A stretch of 64,000 nucleotides of DNA from contig JBBDNK010000028.1 of assembly GCA_040877625.1 (NCBI GenBank), positions 124,001 through 188,000 of the forward strand, given 5' to 3'. Both the position numbers and the translations under genes were made by a program. Positions 32,847-40,775 of the stretch are shown here, one piece after another. Numbering within the stretch: the stretch's first letter is position 1; the number at the start of each line of letters is the position of its first letter. Below the pieces are notes generated by a model. It worked only from the letters and a program-made list of their open reading frames with translations, ran no database searches and had not been told where the DNA came from. This DNA is from Methylonatrum sp040877625. GTDB taxonomy: Bacteria > Pseudomonadota > Gammaproteobacteria > Nitrococcales > Aquisalimonadaceae.

Positions 32847-34469
32847 TCAGCCGCGCTCACGCAATACAAAACGCTGTACCTTGCCGGTCGGCGTGCGCGG
32901 CAAGGCCTCGAGAAACTCTATGGCGCGCGGGTACTTGTAGGGCGCAAGCGCCTGTTTGACGTACTCCTGCAGCTCGCGTGCCGTGTCCTGATCCGGTTTG
33001 GCGCCGTCGCGCAGCACCACGTAGGCCTTGACGATCTGACCACGCTGCGCATCGGCAACGCCAACCACGGCGCATTCCTGAACGGCGTCGTGCTCGAGCA
33101 TGGCCTCCTCGACTTCGAGGCCGGCAATGTTGTAGCCCGAGGAAATGATCAGATCGTCGGTACGCGACTGGTACCAGAAATAGCCGTCGGCATCGCGGCT
33201 GTAGGCATCGCCGGTCCAGTTCCAGCCGTCGCGCACGTACTTCGCCTGGCGCTCGGGGTTGTCCAGGTAGCGGCAACCCGTGGGCCCGCGCACGATCAGA
33301 TTGCCGATGGTATCGGGCGGCACCTCCAGGCCATTGTCGTCGACAACCCTGGCCTCATAGCCGGGAACGGGCCGGCCCGTGGAGCCAGGGCGTATATCGT
33401 CGCCGGCGCAGCCGATGAAGATGTGCAGCAGCTCGGTGGAACCGATGCCGTCGATGATGCGGATACCGGTGGCCTCGACCCAGTCCTGCCAGGTCGGCTT
33501 CGGCAAGGCCTCGCCGGCGGAAACGCAGGTGTGCAGACTGGAGAGGTCGTGACCCCCCACCCGCCCCAGCATGCCGCGATAGGCGGTGGGGGCGGTGAAC
33601 AGGGTGGTGACCCGGTATCTGCTGATTGTCTGCAGCGTGACGTCGGGCGTGTAGCGCTCGACCAGCACGGTACTGGCGCCAACGCGAAACGGAAAGATCA
33701 CCAGCGCACCGAGTCCGAAGGTGAAGGCAAGCGGCGGACTGCCGGCAAAGACGTCGTCAGGGCCGGGTTTCAGGACATGGCGGCCGAAGGTCTCGGCAAT
33801 GGCCAGGACATCGCGGTGAAAGTGCATGCAGCCCTTCGGCTGGCCGGTGGTGCCCGAGGTGAAGGCGATCAGGCACGTATCGGTGGCGGCGGTATCGACG
33901 GTCTCGAAATGCGCCGGCTTGTCCGCCATGCGCGCCTCCAGGCTATCCGCCGCATTGCCGCCATGGAAATAGAGCGCGCGCGCCAGCTGCGAGCCGGCAA
34001 TGGTCTTCTCCAGTTCCTCGCGCAGGCGCTCGTCGCACAAGGCGACGTCGATGCGCGCCTTGTCGCAGATGAACACCAGCTCGCGCGCCCGCAGCAACGG
34101 CATGGTGGCCACGGCCACCGCCCCCACCTTCATCACCGCGAACCAGGCGGCGACCATCATCGGGTTGTTGGGGCCGCGCAGAAGCACGCGGTTGCCGGGC
34201 TTTATGCCCAGGTCATCGACCAGCACGTGGGCGATACGGTCGGCCTTTTCGCGAAGCTCGGCGTAGCTCCAGGTCTGGTCGTTGTAGTGCAGCGCCGGCC
34301 GCTCACCCTGCTCCCGCGCCGGCTTGTCCAGCAGCACCGCGCAATTGACCCGGTCCGGTATCGCCGCCAGTTCCGGCAGCGTGTCATAACGCATCCGCGG
34401 CCATGCCTGCCGCGGCGGCAGATGCGCGGCGGCGAAGTCATCCACATGCGCGCTGTTGTCGCTAGCCAT
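32847..34469 (-). CDS. 2-aminobenzoate-CoA ligase (benzoate-CoA ligase family)
   Basis: A 540-residue AMP-forming acyl-CoA synthetase. The ATP loop is FTSGTTGQPKGCMHFH near residue 205, followed by DGIGSTELLHIFIG (adenine site), TGDAYSRDADGYFWYQSRTDDLI and the catalytic lysine motif PRTPTGKVQRF at the C-terminus. DGIGSTELLHIF and SSGYNIAGLEVEE are typical of benzoate/2-aminobenzoate-CoA ligases. GGAGGAG precedes the ATG at 34469. It activates anthranilate for the fusion enzyme two genes downstream. The exact acid is inferred from context. Confidence 0.9.
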   Translation of the reverse strand: MASDNSAHVDDFAAAHLPPRQAWPRMRYDTLPELAAIPDRVNCAVLLDKPAREQGERPALHYNDQTWSYAELREKADRIAHVLVDDLGIKPGNRVLLRGPNNPMMVAAWFAVMKVGAVAVATMPLLRARELVFICDKARIDVALCDERLREELEKTIAGSQLARALYFHGGNAADSLEARMADKPAHFETVDTAATDTCLIAFTSGTTGQPKGCMHFHRDVLAIAETFGRHVLKPGPDDVFAGSPPLAFTFGLGALVIFPFRVGASTVLVERYTPDVTLQTISRYRVTTLFTAPTAYRGMLGRVGGHDLSSLHTCVSAGEALPKPTWQDWVEATGIRIIDGIGSTELLHIFIGCAGDDIRPGSTGRPVPGYEARVVDDNGLEVPPDTIGNLIVRGPTGCRYLDNPERQAKYVRDGWNWTGDAYSRDADGYFWYQSRTDDLIISSGYNIAGLEVEEAMLEHDAVQECAVVGVADAQRGQIVKAYVVLRDGAKPDQDTARELQEYVKQALAPYKYPRAIEFLEALPRTPTGKVQRFVLRERG

Positions 34470-34499
34470 TGCTTATTCTCCTCCGGGCGCTGATCCGTG

Positions 34500-35693
34500 C
34501 TATCCGGTCTTTGCCGGATTCGCGCTCAGGCGCTCACGGTGCGCCTTGAGCGCCTGCGCCGCGATCAGTAGCGTGTTGACTTCGGTCGTGCCCTCGTAAA
34601 TGCGCAGTGCGCGGATCTCGCGATAAAGCTCCTCGACCTTGACGCCCGAGACCACGCCCATGGCGCCGAACAGCTGCACGGCGCGGTCGATGATTCGCTG
34701 CGCCGCCTCGGTGGCATAAGTCTTGGCCATGGAGGCCTCGCGGGTTACACGCCTGCCCTGCACGTCCTTCACCCAGGCGGCGCGGTAGATCAGCAGTGCC
34801 ATGGCGTCGATCTCCATGGCCATTTCGCCGAGGCGCTCCTGGGTGAGCTGGAAGTCGGCCAGGCGCTGCCCGAACAGCTGACGCTCATCGGCGCGGGTCA
34901 TGGCCTCATCGAAAGCGCGCCGGGCGAAACCGAGCGCCGCCGCACCCACCGACGAGCGAAAGATGTCGAGGTTGCTCATCGCCACCTTGAAGCCCTGCCC
35001 GGGCTCGCCAATGATGCGATTGGCGGGGATGCGGCAATCGCTGAACGTCAGGGTGCCAAGCGGATGCGGCGCGATGACGTCGATGCGTTCACTGACGCAG
35101 AAGCCGGGATCGTCGGCCTCGACTATGAAGGCGGAAATGCCCCTGGCGCCGGCGTCGGGGTCGGTTTTCGCGAACACCGTGTACTGGTCGGCCAGGCCGG
35201 CATTGGAGATCCAGGTCTTGGTGCCGTTCAGCACCCAGTGGTCGCCATCGCGACGGGCACTGGTGGAGAGCGCCGCAAAGTCCGAACCGGCCTGCGGCTC
35301 GGACATCGCCAGGGCGGCAATGCGCTCACCGCGCTGCACACCCGGCAGGTAATGCCGGCGCTGCTGCTCGCTGCCGAACATGGAAATCGGACCGGAGCCC
35401 AGGCCCTGCATCACGAAAGCGAAATCGGCCAGGCCGAAGTGGTAGGCCAGCGTTTCGCGCGCAAGGCAGATGCTGCGCACGTCCAGTGGTCGGGAGGCAT
35501 CCACCGTCACCGCATAATCGAGCAGGCCTTCGGCGCCGAGACGCCGCACCAGCTCACGGCAAACGCCGTCCATGTCCTGGTGTGCCCGCTGTTCCAGTTC
35601 ACCCAGACCTGCAGCGCTGGCAGTCAGCCGCTCCGCCAGCGCGCGGTGCCTGTCTTCAAAGAAAGGCCATTCAAGGAAGCTGGTATCGGCCAT
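34500..35693 (-). CDS. Acyl-CoA dehydrogenase
   Basis: A 397-residue flavoprotein of the acyl-CoA dehydrogenase family. It shows ALAMSEPQAGSDFAALST (FAD/substrate loop), WVLNGTKTWISNAGLAD, QLFGQRLADFQLTQ and the C-terminal ALRIYEGTTEVN typical of the family active site. In this operon it would oxidise an alicyclic or ring-opened CoA ester after ring reduction. The start at 35693 is three bases past the hydratase stop; a longer frame to 35732 overlaps the upstream gene without family sequence. Confidence 0.9.
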   Translation of the reverse strand: MADTSFLEWPFFEDRHRALAERLTASAAGLGELEQRAHQDMDGVCRELVRRLGAEGLLDYAVTVDASRPLDVRSICLARETLAYHFGLADFAFVMQGLGSGPISMFGSEQQRRHYLPGVQRGERIAALAMSEPQAGSDFAALSTSARRDGDHWVLNGTKTWISNAGLADQYTVFAKTDPDAGARGISAFIVEADDPGFCVSERIDVIAPHPLGTLTFSDCRIPANRIIGEPGQGFKVAMSNLDIFRSSVGAAALGFARRAFDEAMTRADERQLFGQRLADFQLTQERLGEMAMEIDAMALLIYRAAWVKDVQGRRVTREASMAKTYATEAAQRIIDRAVQLFGAMGVVSGVKVEELYREIRALRIYEGTTEVNTLLIAAQALKAHRERLSANPAKTG

Positions 35694-35694
35694 C

Positions 35695-36516
35695 TCAGTT
35701 GCCCTCGAAAACCGGCTGCTGCTTGCTGACAAAGGCTTCGTACGCCCGCTCGAAATCCATTGTCTGCATGCAGATGGCCTGGGCCTGGGCTTCGGCCTCG
35801 ATGGCCTCGTCGACGCCCATGCTCCATTCCTGGTGCAGGGTTTTCTTGGTCATGGCGTGCGCAAAGGTCGGGCCGCTGGCCAGTGAACGCGCCAGTTGTT
35901 GCGCTTCGGAAAGCAGGGAATCGGCGGTAACGACACGGTTGTACAGACCCCAGCGCTCTGCCTCGTCGGCCTTGATCGAGCGGCCGGTGTAGAGCACCTC
36001 CGAGGCGCGCCCCTGGCCGATGATGCGCGGCAGTATCGCGCACGCACCCATGTCGCAACCGGCGAGTCCGACTCGCGTGAACAGAAACGCCATCTTGCTC
36101 TCCGGCGTGCCCAGGCGCATGTCGGATGCCATGGCGATACAGGCACCGGCACCGGCACAGATGCCGTCGATAGCCGAAATCACCGGCTGCGGACAGGCGC
36201 GCATCGCTTTGATCAGATCGCCGGTCATGCGGGTGAAGGCCAGTAGTTCATCCATACGGCCGTTGCGGCGCATGTCCACCAGCGGGCCGATGATTTCGTG
36301 TACGTCGCCGCCGGAACAGAAGTTGCCCCCCGAACCGGTCACCACCACGGCCTTGATGTCATCGCAATACGTCAGCGCGCGAAAGGTGTCGCGCAGCTCG
36401 GCGTAGCTGTCGAAGGTCAGCGGGTTCTTTTTATCGGGACGATCAAGCGTTATGGTCGCGACGCGGTCCATGACGTCCCAGCGGAAATGCTGCGGGTTGA
36501 GCTCGGCCGCTTTCAT
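35695..36516 (-). CDS. Enoyl-CoA hydratase/isomerase family protein
   Basis: A 273-residue crotonase-fold protein. The oxyanion-hole segments GSGGNFCSGGDVHEI (about residues 61-75) and AIDGICAGAGACIAMASDMRLGT are present, and the C-terminus is normal. It should hydrate or hydrolyse an enoyl-CoA intermediate of the anthraniloyl-CoA route; crotonases that open rings are also known. Its start overlaps the MarR stop (ATGA). Confidence 0.9.
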   Translation of the reverse strand: MKAAELNPQHFRWDVMDRVATITLDRPDKKNPLTFDSYAELRDTFRALTYCDDIKAVVVTGSGGNFCSGGDVHEIIGPLVDMRRNGRMDELLAFTRMTGDLIKAMRACPQPVISAIDGICAGAGACIAMASDMRLGTPESKMAFLFTRVGLAGCDMGACAILPRIIGQGRASEVLYTGRSIKADEAERWGLYNRVVTADSLLSEAQQLARSLASGPTFAHAMTKKTLHQEWSMGVDEAIEAEAQAQAICMQTMDFERAYEAFVSKQQPVFEGN

Positions 36517-37055
36517 TTCGGGCCTCCATCCGTCAGTTGTTTCTTGAGTTTTCCGAGCAGGCCGAGCAGCAATTGCTGTTCATCGCCGGACAGCCCGCTC
36601 ATGGCTTCGTGGATCCAGCGGGCGTGCTCGGGGTACATCTGCTTGAACAGCCGACGGCCGTGCTCGGTGAGGCGGACCACTTGCCTGCGTCTGTCGTGTG
36701 CGACCGGCTCGCGGGTAATCATCCCTTCCGCCAGCATGCGGCTGGTCAGGCCGGTGGCATTGCCGCCCGACACCATCAGGCGGCTGGAGAGTTCACCCAT
36801 GGAAAGGCCCTCCGGGGCACGATCGAGCTGTGCCAGCACGTCAAAGCGCGCCAGGCTGAACTCGAAGCCCTCGCGCAGCCGGTCGCGTACGCGCTGCTCG
36901 ATCATGGTCGAGCAGGTCAGCAGGCGTAGCCACAGCCGCAGTTCCATCTTGTCCTGTTCGGTCAGGCCGTACTCGAAATCGCTCTGATCGACCACCTGAG
37001 GATGGTGATAGTCGATGTCGGAATGGTTCGTCTCGTCCATTGGTTTTTCATCCAT
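36513..37055 (-). CDS. MarR-family regulator of the anthraniloyl-CoA operon
   Basis: A 180-residue MarR protein with the winged helix at about residues 60-130 (FSLARFDVLAQLDRAPEGLSMGELSSRLMVSGGNATGLTSRMLAEG in overlapping parts, then AHDRRRQVVRLTEHGRRL). GAGGTGA lies about eight bases before the start at 37055; the longer frame to 37130 lies in the SDR gene. It is embedded in the catabolic operon, so it is likely a local repressor relieved by an aryl-CoA. The inverted repeats at 29903 and 37877 are its probable operators. Confidence 0.87.
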   Translation of the reverse strand: MDEKPMDETNHSDIDYHHPQVVDQSDFEYGLTEQDKMELRLWLRLLTCSTMIEQRVRDRLREGFEFSLARFDVLAQLDRAPEGLSMGELSSRLMVSGGNATGLTSRMLAEGMITREPVAHDRRRQVVRLTEHGRRLFKQMYPEHARWIHEAMSGLSGDEQQLLLGLLGKLKKQLTDGGPK

Positions 37056-37057
37056 GG

Positions 37058-37831
37058 TCACATCACCTCGCCGCCGGCCACGACCACCGATTGACCGGTT
37101 ACGGCGGCTGCCTCGGGCCTTACCAGCCACGCAACCGCATCGGCGACTTCCTCCGGCCGCACCAGCCGGCCCTGCGGGTTGCCGCGGGCAAGCTCGGCTC
37201 GTGCCTGCTCTTCGCTACGGCCGGTCTTCTCGACTATGTTGCGCACGGTCTCGACGGTCATGTCGGTTTCGGCGAAGCCTGGACAGACCGCATTCACGGT
37301 CACGTTTTTTCTGGCGTACTCCACTGCCAGCGCGCGAGTGAGGCCGACAACGCCGTGCTTGGCCGCGCAGTAGGCGGCAACATAGGGGTAACCTTTCAGG
37401 CCGGCGGTCGAGGCTATGTTGACGACCCGGCCAAAACCGGCCTCCACCATCATCGGCAATGCCTCGCGGCAGCAATGGAATACGCCGTCGAGGTTGACCG
37501 ACTGCATCTGCCGCCAGTGGGCGTCGGTGAGCCGGTGAAACGGCGTGCTGCCGGCGGCCCCGGCATTGTTGATCAGCACATCCGGGGCGCCGTGCTCGCG
37601 GGCGATGCGCGCAAAGACGTCGGCCACCTTTTCGCTGCTGGTAACGTCGACGCTGTAACAGACCACGTCCACACCGTGCGCGGAGCGGATCGCTTCCACT
37701 TGCGCGTTCAGTTGCTCGAGGCCACGGCCGAGCAGGGTCAGCCGCATGCCTTCGGCGGCTAGTCGGCCGGCAATCGCGGCACCGATGCCCCGCCCTGCTC
37801 CGGTTATGATGGCGTGACGCTGGGTATGCAT
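37058..37831 (-). CDS. SDR-family dehydrogenase (3-hydroxyacyl-CoA type)
   Basis: A 257-residue short-chain dehydrogenase. The cofactor loop is TGAGRGIGAAIA (residues 10-21), with NNAGAAG, the catalytic serine in IASTAG and YCAAKHG supplying tyrosine and lysine. It probably oxidises a 3-hydroxyacyl-CoA or reduces a keto group in the operon's beta-oxidation-like steps. It is the first gene of the operon running down to 29999, with an inverted repeat 46 bp upstream. Confidence 0.9.
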   Translation of the reverse strand: MHTQRHAIITGAGRGIGAAIAGRLAAEGMRLTLLGRGLEQLNAQVEAIRSAHGVDVVCYSVDVTSSEKVADVFARIAREHGAPDVLINNAGAAGSTPFHRLTDAHWRQMQSVNLDGVFHCCREALPMMVEAGFGRVVNIASTAGLKGYPYVAAYCAAKHGVVGLTRALAVEYARKNVTVNAVCPGFAETDMTVETVRNIVEKTGRSEEQARAELARGNPQGRLVRPEEVADAVAWLVRPEAAAVTGQSVVVAGGEVM

Positions 37832-37876
37832 TGACTTGGCTTCTCCCCGGTTGTAAGAGATACTTTAGAACCGAAT

Positions 37877-37892
37877 ACTTTATATGTAAAGC
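37877..37892. promoter_or_regulatory. Candidate MarR operator at the anthraniloyl-CoA operon promoter
   Basis: ACTTTATATGTAAAGC has arms CTTTA/TAAAG around TATG, matching the plan of the site at 29903. It lies in the 87-bp divergent region between the SDR gene and the thioesterase gene and could control both. Confidence 0.55.
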
Positions 37893-37918
37893 AAATATCC
37901 GAACGAGAGGAAATTGCA

Positions 37919-38404
37919 ATGAAACAGAGCCCGCGGCCTTACCGAAAGCGCATCCGCATACGCTTCGCCCACACGGATCCCGCGGGCATCGTGTTTTTCC
38001 CGCGTTATTTCGAGATGATCCAGACGGCCACGGAAGACTGGTTCAATGAGGCACTTGATATCGATTACGCCAACTACGTGCTCAACGACGGCAACGGTTT
38101 GCCCACGGTCCATACCGAATGCCAGTTCATGCGCCCCTGCCGGCTAGGGGAGGTTCTGGAGATGGAGGTTCGGGTAACGCGGCTCGGCGGCGCCTCACTG
38201 GAACTGGCGTTCTTTGGCCTGGTCGACGAGGAACTGCGCATGCGCGGTCGCTCGGTGCTGGTGCAGACCGACCTGCAGGCAAGCAAGCCGGTCCGCTTCA
38301 CCGGTCGACTTCGCTCGCTGCTCGAGGGCTACCGGGAACTGAGTGGCGCGACCCCGGCGCCGGGCGGCGATGCGCCTTCCCGACCTGCAGACCGGCGGAG
38401 CTGA
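37919..38404 (+). CDS. 4-hydroxybenzoyl-CoA thioesterase-family protein
   Basis: A 161-residue hotdog-fold thioesterase. The N-terminal block RFAHTDPAGIVFFPRYFEMIQ carries the catalytic aspartate of the 4HBT family, and CQFMRPCRLGEVLEMEVRV follows. It hydrolyses aryl- or acyl-CoA esters and may free CoA from dead-end intermediates of the pathway. GAGAGGAAA precedes the ATG at 37919. It is divergent from the catabolic operon across a shared operator. Its last 107 bases overlap the end of the convergent KaiC-like gene. Confidence 0.9.
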   Translation: MKQSPRPYRKRIRIRFAHTDPAGIVFFPRYFEMIQTATEDWFNEALDIDYANYVLNDGNGLPTVHTECQFMRPCRLGEVLEMEVRVTRLGGASLELAFFGLVDEELRMRGRSVLVQTDLQASKPVRFTGRLRSLLEGYRELSGATPAPGGDAPSRPADRRS

Positions 38405-39773
38405 TGCGAATGGTGTGCGTGGCTGCATCGAACGTGCTGTCGCGTAGCTTCAGCACCTTGATCGTCCGGTGCTCCGCCGTTTCGACCTGTGCGTATTGCA
38501 GTGTGATGATATTCTCCGCAACCGCGGACATGTCGCCGAATGTAACCTCCGAGCCGCCCTCCAGCGTTGGGCTTTCGGCAGTCAATATTGCCGAACAGCC
38601 GAGCGCTCGCAGTTCATTCGTGAGAGCGGCGAGGAATCCGCCGATGTTCTCTGCCTCCGGTGTGGCCCGATGCAACGGACCAATGCCGTCGAGCACCACC
38701 CGGCGTATGTGATGATCGCGCACATGATTGACCAGGCGATGGCCGAGTTCATCGATCAGGTTTTCCGTGGGTGGATACCAGATGATCCGCACGGCACCGC
38801 TTTCGAGCAGCGCCTCGAGGTCGATGCCCAGGGTGCGGGTCTTCACGATCAGCCTTTCCACGGTCTCGTAGAAGCCGAAGTACAGTCCGCGATGGTCCGT
38901 CGTGCACCGGGATAGAAACTGTAATCCGAACGAGGTCTTGCCGACGCCGGGAGCGCCTGTAAGCAGTGTCGTCGAAACATTGGGGAGACCGCCGCGCAGC
39001 ATCTTGTCGAGTCCGTCGATGCCTGTGGTCAGCCGTCCGTCCTGTATGCCGCGTCCGGGATCGAACCCCATAACGGCTTCCACGCGCGGGTAAACGACGA
39101 TGCCGTCGTTGGTGATGCTCAACGAATGCCTGCCTGACACGAAATCACTACCGCGAAACTTGTGAATCTCGATAAAGCGGCAAGAAAGGCGGCCGCGATG
39201 CGACGTGCCCAGCTCGATCCAGCCATCGACCATTGCATACTCCGGGCTGCTCGATGTTCGGGCGCTGTTGGTCATCAGCAGCATGGTGCAGCGAAGCAGC
39301 TCTGCCTGATGAGTCAGTGCATTGATGAATTTGCGAAAATCCTGGTCGGAGTCGAATATCTCACTAACGACGAACAGCCCGTCCAGCACGACCATTGAAA
39401 CCTCGTGGCCTCTCGCCTCCACCGCGATGAGTTCGAGCAGGCCGTCAACGCCATCCCGCGCGATCGCGCTGTAGCCGGAGAGATAGAACAGCGATTTCAT
39501 GATCTCGGACGGGTTATAGAAGGAGAGATTGGACAGTTGTCCGACCATTCGCCCGAGCGACTCACCGACCATCGTCAGGTACAGCACGCGGCCTCCACGT
39601 CTGGCCACGTTGAACGCAACCTGATTGCCGAAGATGGTCTTGCCTGAACCAGGGCTGCCCTGGACGATGAATACCGCGTCCCGCAGCAAGCCGCCGCCGA
39701 GCACGTTATCCAGCCCAATCAGGCCGGTTGGGCACCGCTCGCGCGGTGCGCTTTGAAGGTCTCCGATGATCAT
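38298..39773 (-). CDS. Two-domain KaiC-like RecA-fold ATPase
   Basis: A 491-residue protein with two KaiC domains. Walker A motifs are GSPGSGKT (near residue 41) and GAPGVGKT (near 275), and Walker B-like strands are SMVVLDGLFVV and RRVVLDGIGPL. No KaiA or KaiB gene is near. Such stand-alone KaiC-like proteins are found in many non-cyanobacteria, often with signalling kinases, and their roles vary. The start at 39773 (MIIGDLQSAP) is closest to the domain. The C-terminus overlaps the thioesterase gene on the opposite strand. Confidence 0.85.
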   Translation of the reverse strand: MIIGDLQSAPRERCPTGLIGLDNVLGGGLLRDAVFIVQGSPGSGKTIFGNQVAFNVARRGGRVLYLTMVGESLGRMVGQLSNLSFYNPSEIMKSLFYLSGYSAIARDGVDGLLELIAVEARGHEVSMVVLDGLFVVSEIFDSDQDFRKFINALTHQAELLRCTMLLMTNSARTSSSPEYAMVDGWIELGTSHRGRLSCRFIEIHKFRGSDFVSGRHSLSITNDGIVVYPRVEAVMGFDPGRGIQDGRLTTGIDGLDKMLRGGLPNVSTTLLTGAPGVGKTSFGLQFLSRCTTDHRGLYFGFYETVERLIVKTRTLGIDLEALLESGAVRIIWYPPTENLIDELGHRLVNHVRDHHIRRVVLDGIGPLHRATPEAENIGGFLAALTNELRALGCSAILTAESPTLEGGSEVTFGDMSAVAENIITLQYAQVETAEHRTIKVLKLRDSTFDAATHTIRISSAGLQVGKAHRRPAPGSRHSVPGSPRAASEVDR

Positions 39774-39953
39774 GGGGCATGCATCCCTGGATGAATGTGC
39801 AGCAGTCAACACAGCGTAGACAACCAATAGCGGTTCGATGCTCCGTGGACGCCGGCGGAAACGCTAGGCGATCTTGTGGCGTGAAATGCGAACTATCTTG
39901 CGTGCACTGCAATTTGCTTCGTATGATGGTGTCTACCGATCACTGGATGATTG

Positions 39954-39975
39954 CGCGCCCCACATCATGGGCGCG
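39954..39975. promoter_or_regulatory. Hairpin upstream of the lipoprotein gene
   Basis: CGCGCCC (39954-39960) pairs with GGGCGCG (39969-39975) around CACATCAT, ending 30 bp before the lipoprotein start. It would fall in the leader transcript. The remainder of 39774-40005 shows no gene. Confidence 0.3.
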
Positions 39976-40005
39976 ACCTGTCCGGGCTCGGTTTGAGGTG
40001 CAGTC

Positions 40006-40593
40006 ATGAACTCAGGCGTTCTCTTCGCTTCCGGTCTCGTTCTTGCACTCGTACTCACCGCTTGCCAGAGCGCGCGCTATGCTGGTGATGAATCGTCGCC
40101 CTATTACCGGGTGCCGGACGGTTCCCGCGTGATCCTGCTCCGCGATCTCACTGTTCCCGCGAACAACAACAGCGTTTATCTGCAAGACGGACGTCTGACT
40201 CCCTACTCGACCGTGAACCGGCACGAAGCTTATTGCAGGCTAAGGCTGAACACGACCGACGGCGCTCCGCGAACCATCCGAGCCGGCACCTTTGACGTCA
40301 CCCGGGTTACCCAGGAAGAGCCCCACAGTGCCGCCTTGAGCGCGCCGCTGCAGGCAAGTGCGGGGACGAATCTGGCGGGGATGTTCGGGGATGGCTCATT
40401 CGGCGGTGGACCAAGCCGGATCCTGTCTGCCTACACCATGCATTTGCACCTGCATTCGACCACACAAGCGGACGTCTCGCGGCTCAGTTGCAGTCAATGG
40501 GTTTACTTTCCGCCGCATTCGGTCCACGTCAGCATCGCCCAGATCCGGGGCGCGGTCGATGGGATTATGACGCTCCAGGTGAGCAGCCCGTAA
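40006..40593 (+). CDS. Hypothetical outer-envelope lipoprotein
   Basis: A 195-residue protein with a lipoprotein signal: a hydrophobic stretch at residues 5-18 and lipobox LTAC with the lipidated cysteine at 20, followed by QSAR, which would not retain it at the inner membrane. The mature part is beta-rich with no family I recognise. It contains RVILLRDLTVPANNNSVYLQDG and two cysteines that could form a disulfide. It stands alone between the KaiC-like gene and the TAXI transporter. Confidence 0.75.
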   Translation: MNSGVLFASGLVLALVLTACQSARYAGDESSPYYRVPDGSRVILLRDLTVPANNNSVYLQDGRLTPYSTVNRHEAYCRLRLNTTDGAPRTIRAGTFDVTRVTQEEPHSAALSAPLQASAGTNLAGMFGDGSFGGGPSRILSAYTMHLHLHSTTQADVSRLSCSQWVYFPPHSVHVSIAQIRGAVDGIMTLQVSSP

Positions 40594-40616
40594 TCCGATT
40601 CACCTGAGCAGAACAT

Positions 40617-40632
40617 CCACGAATATTCGTGG
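40617..40632. promoter_or_regulatory. Perfect 16-bp palindrome after the lipoprotein gene
   Basis: CCACGAATATTCGTGG lies 24 bp after the lipoprotein stop in an unusually AT-rich 182-bp gap before the TAXI gene. It could be a terminator stem without T run or an operator for the downstream transporter. Confidence 0.35.
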
Positions 40633-40775
40633 AATCATTAACAAGAAAGTGTTTTATGTGATTGAGTTTAATGCCTAAGTAATAGTTCGATGTCGAATTT
40701 CCAACGCCTATGGCAGATTATTGCTGTTAATGCTACTGTCCAATTTACATAAGAAAATAGTACGGAGGAGAACAA

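Noticed and set aside
33090..34493. Open frame of 467 codons on plus, antisense to the CoA ligase
   Set aside because: No motif, and the ligase on minus has all family signatures and a strong ribosome site.
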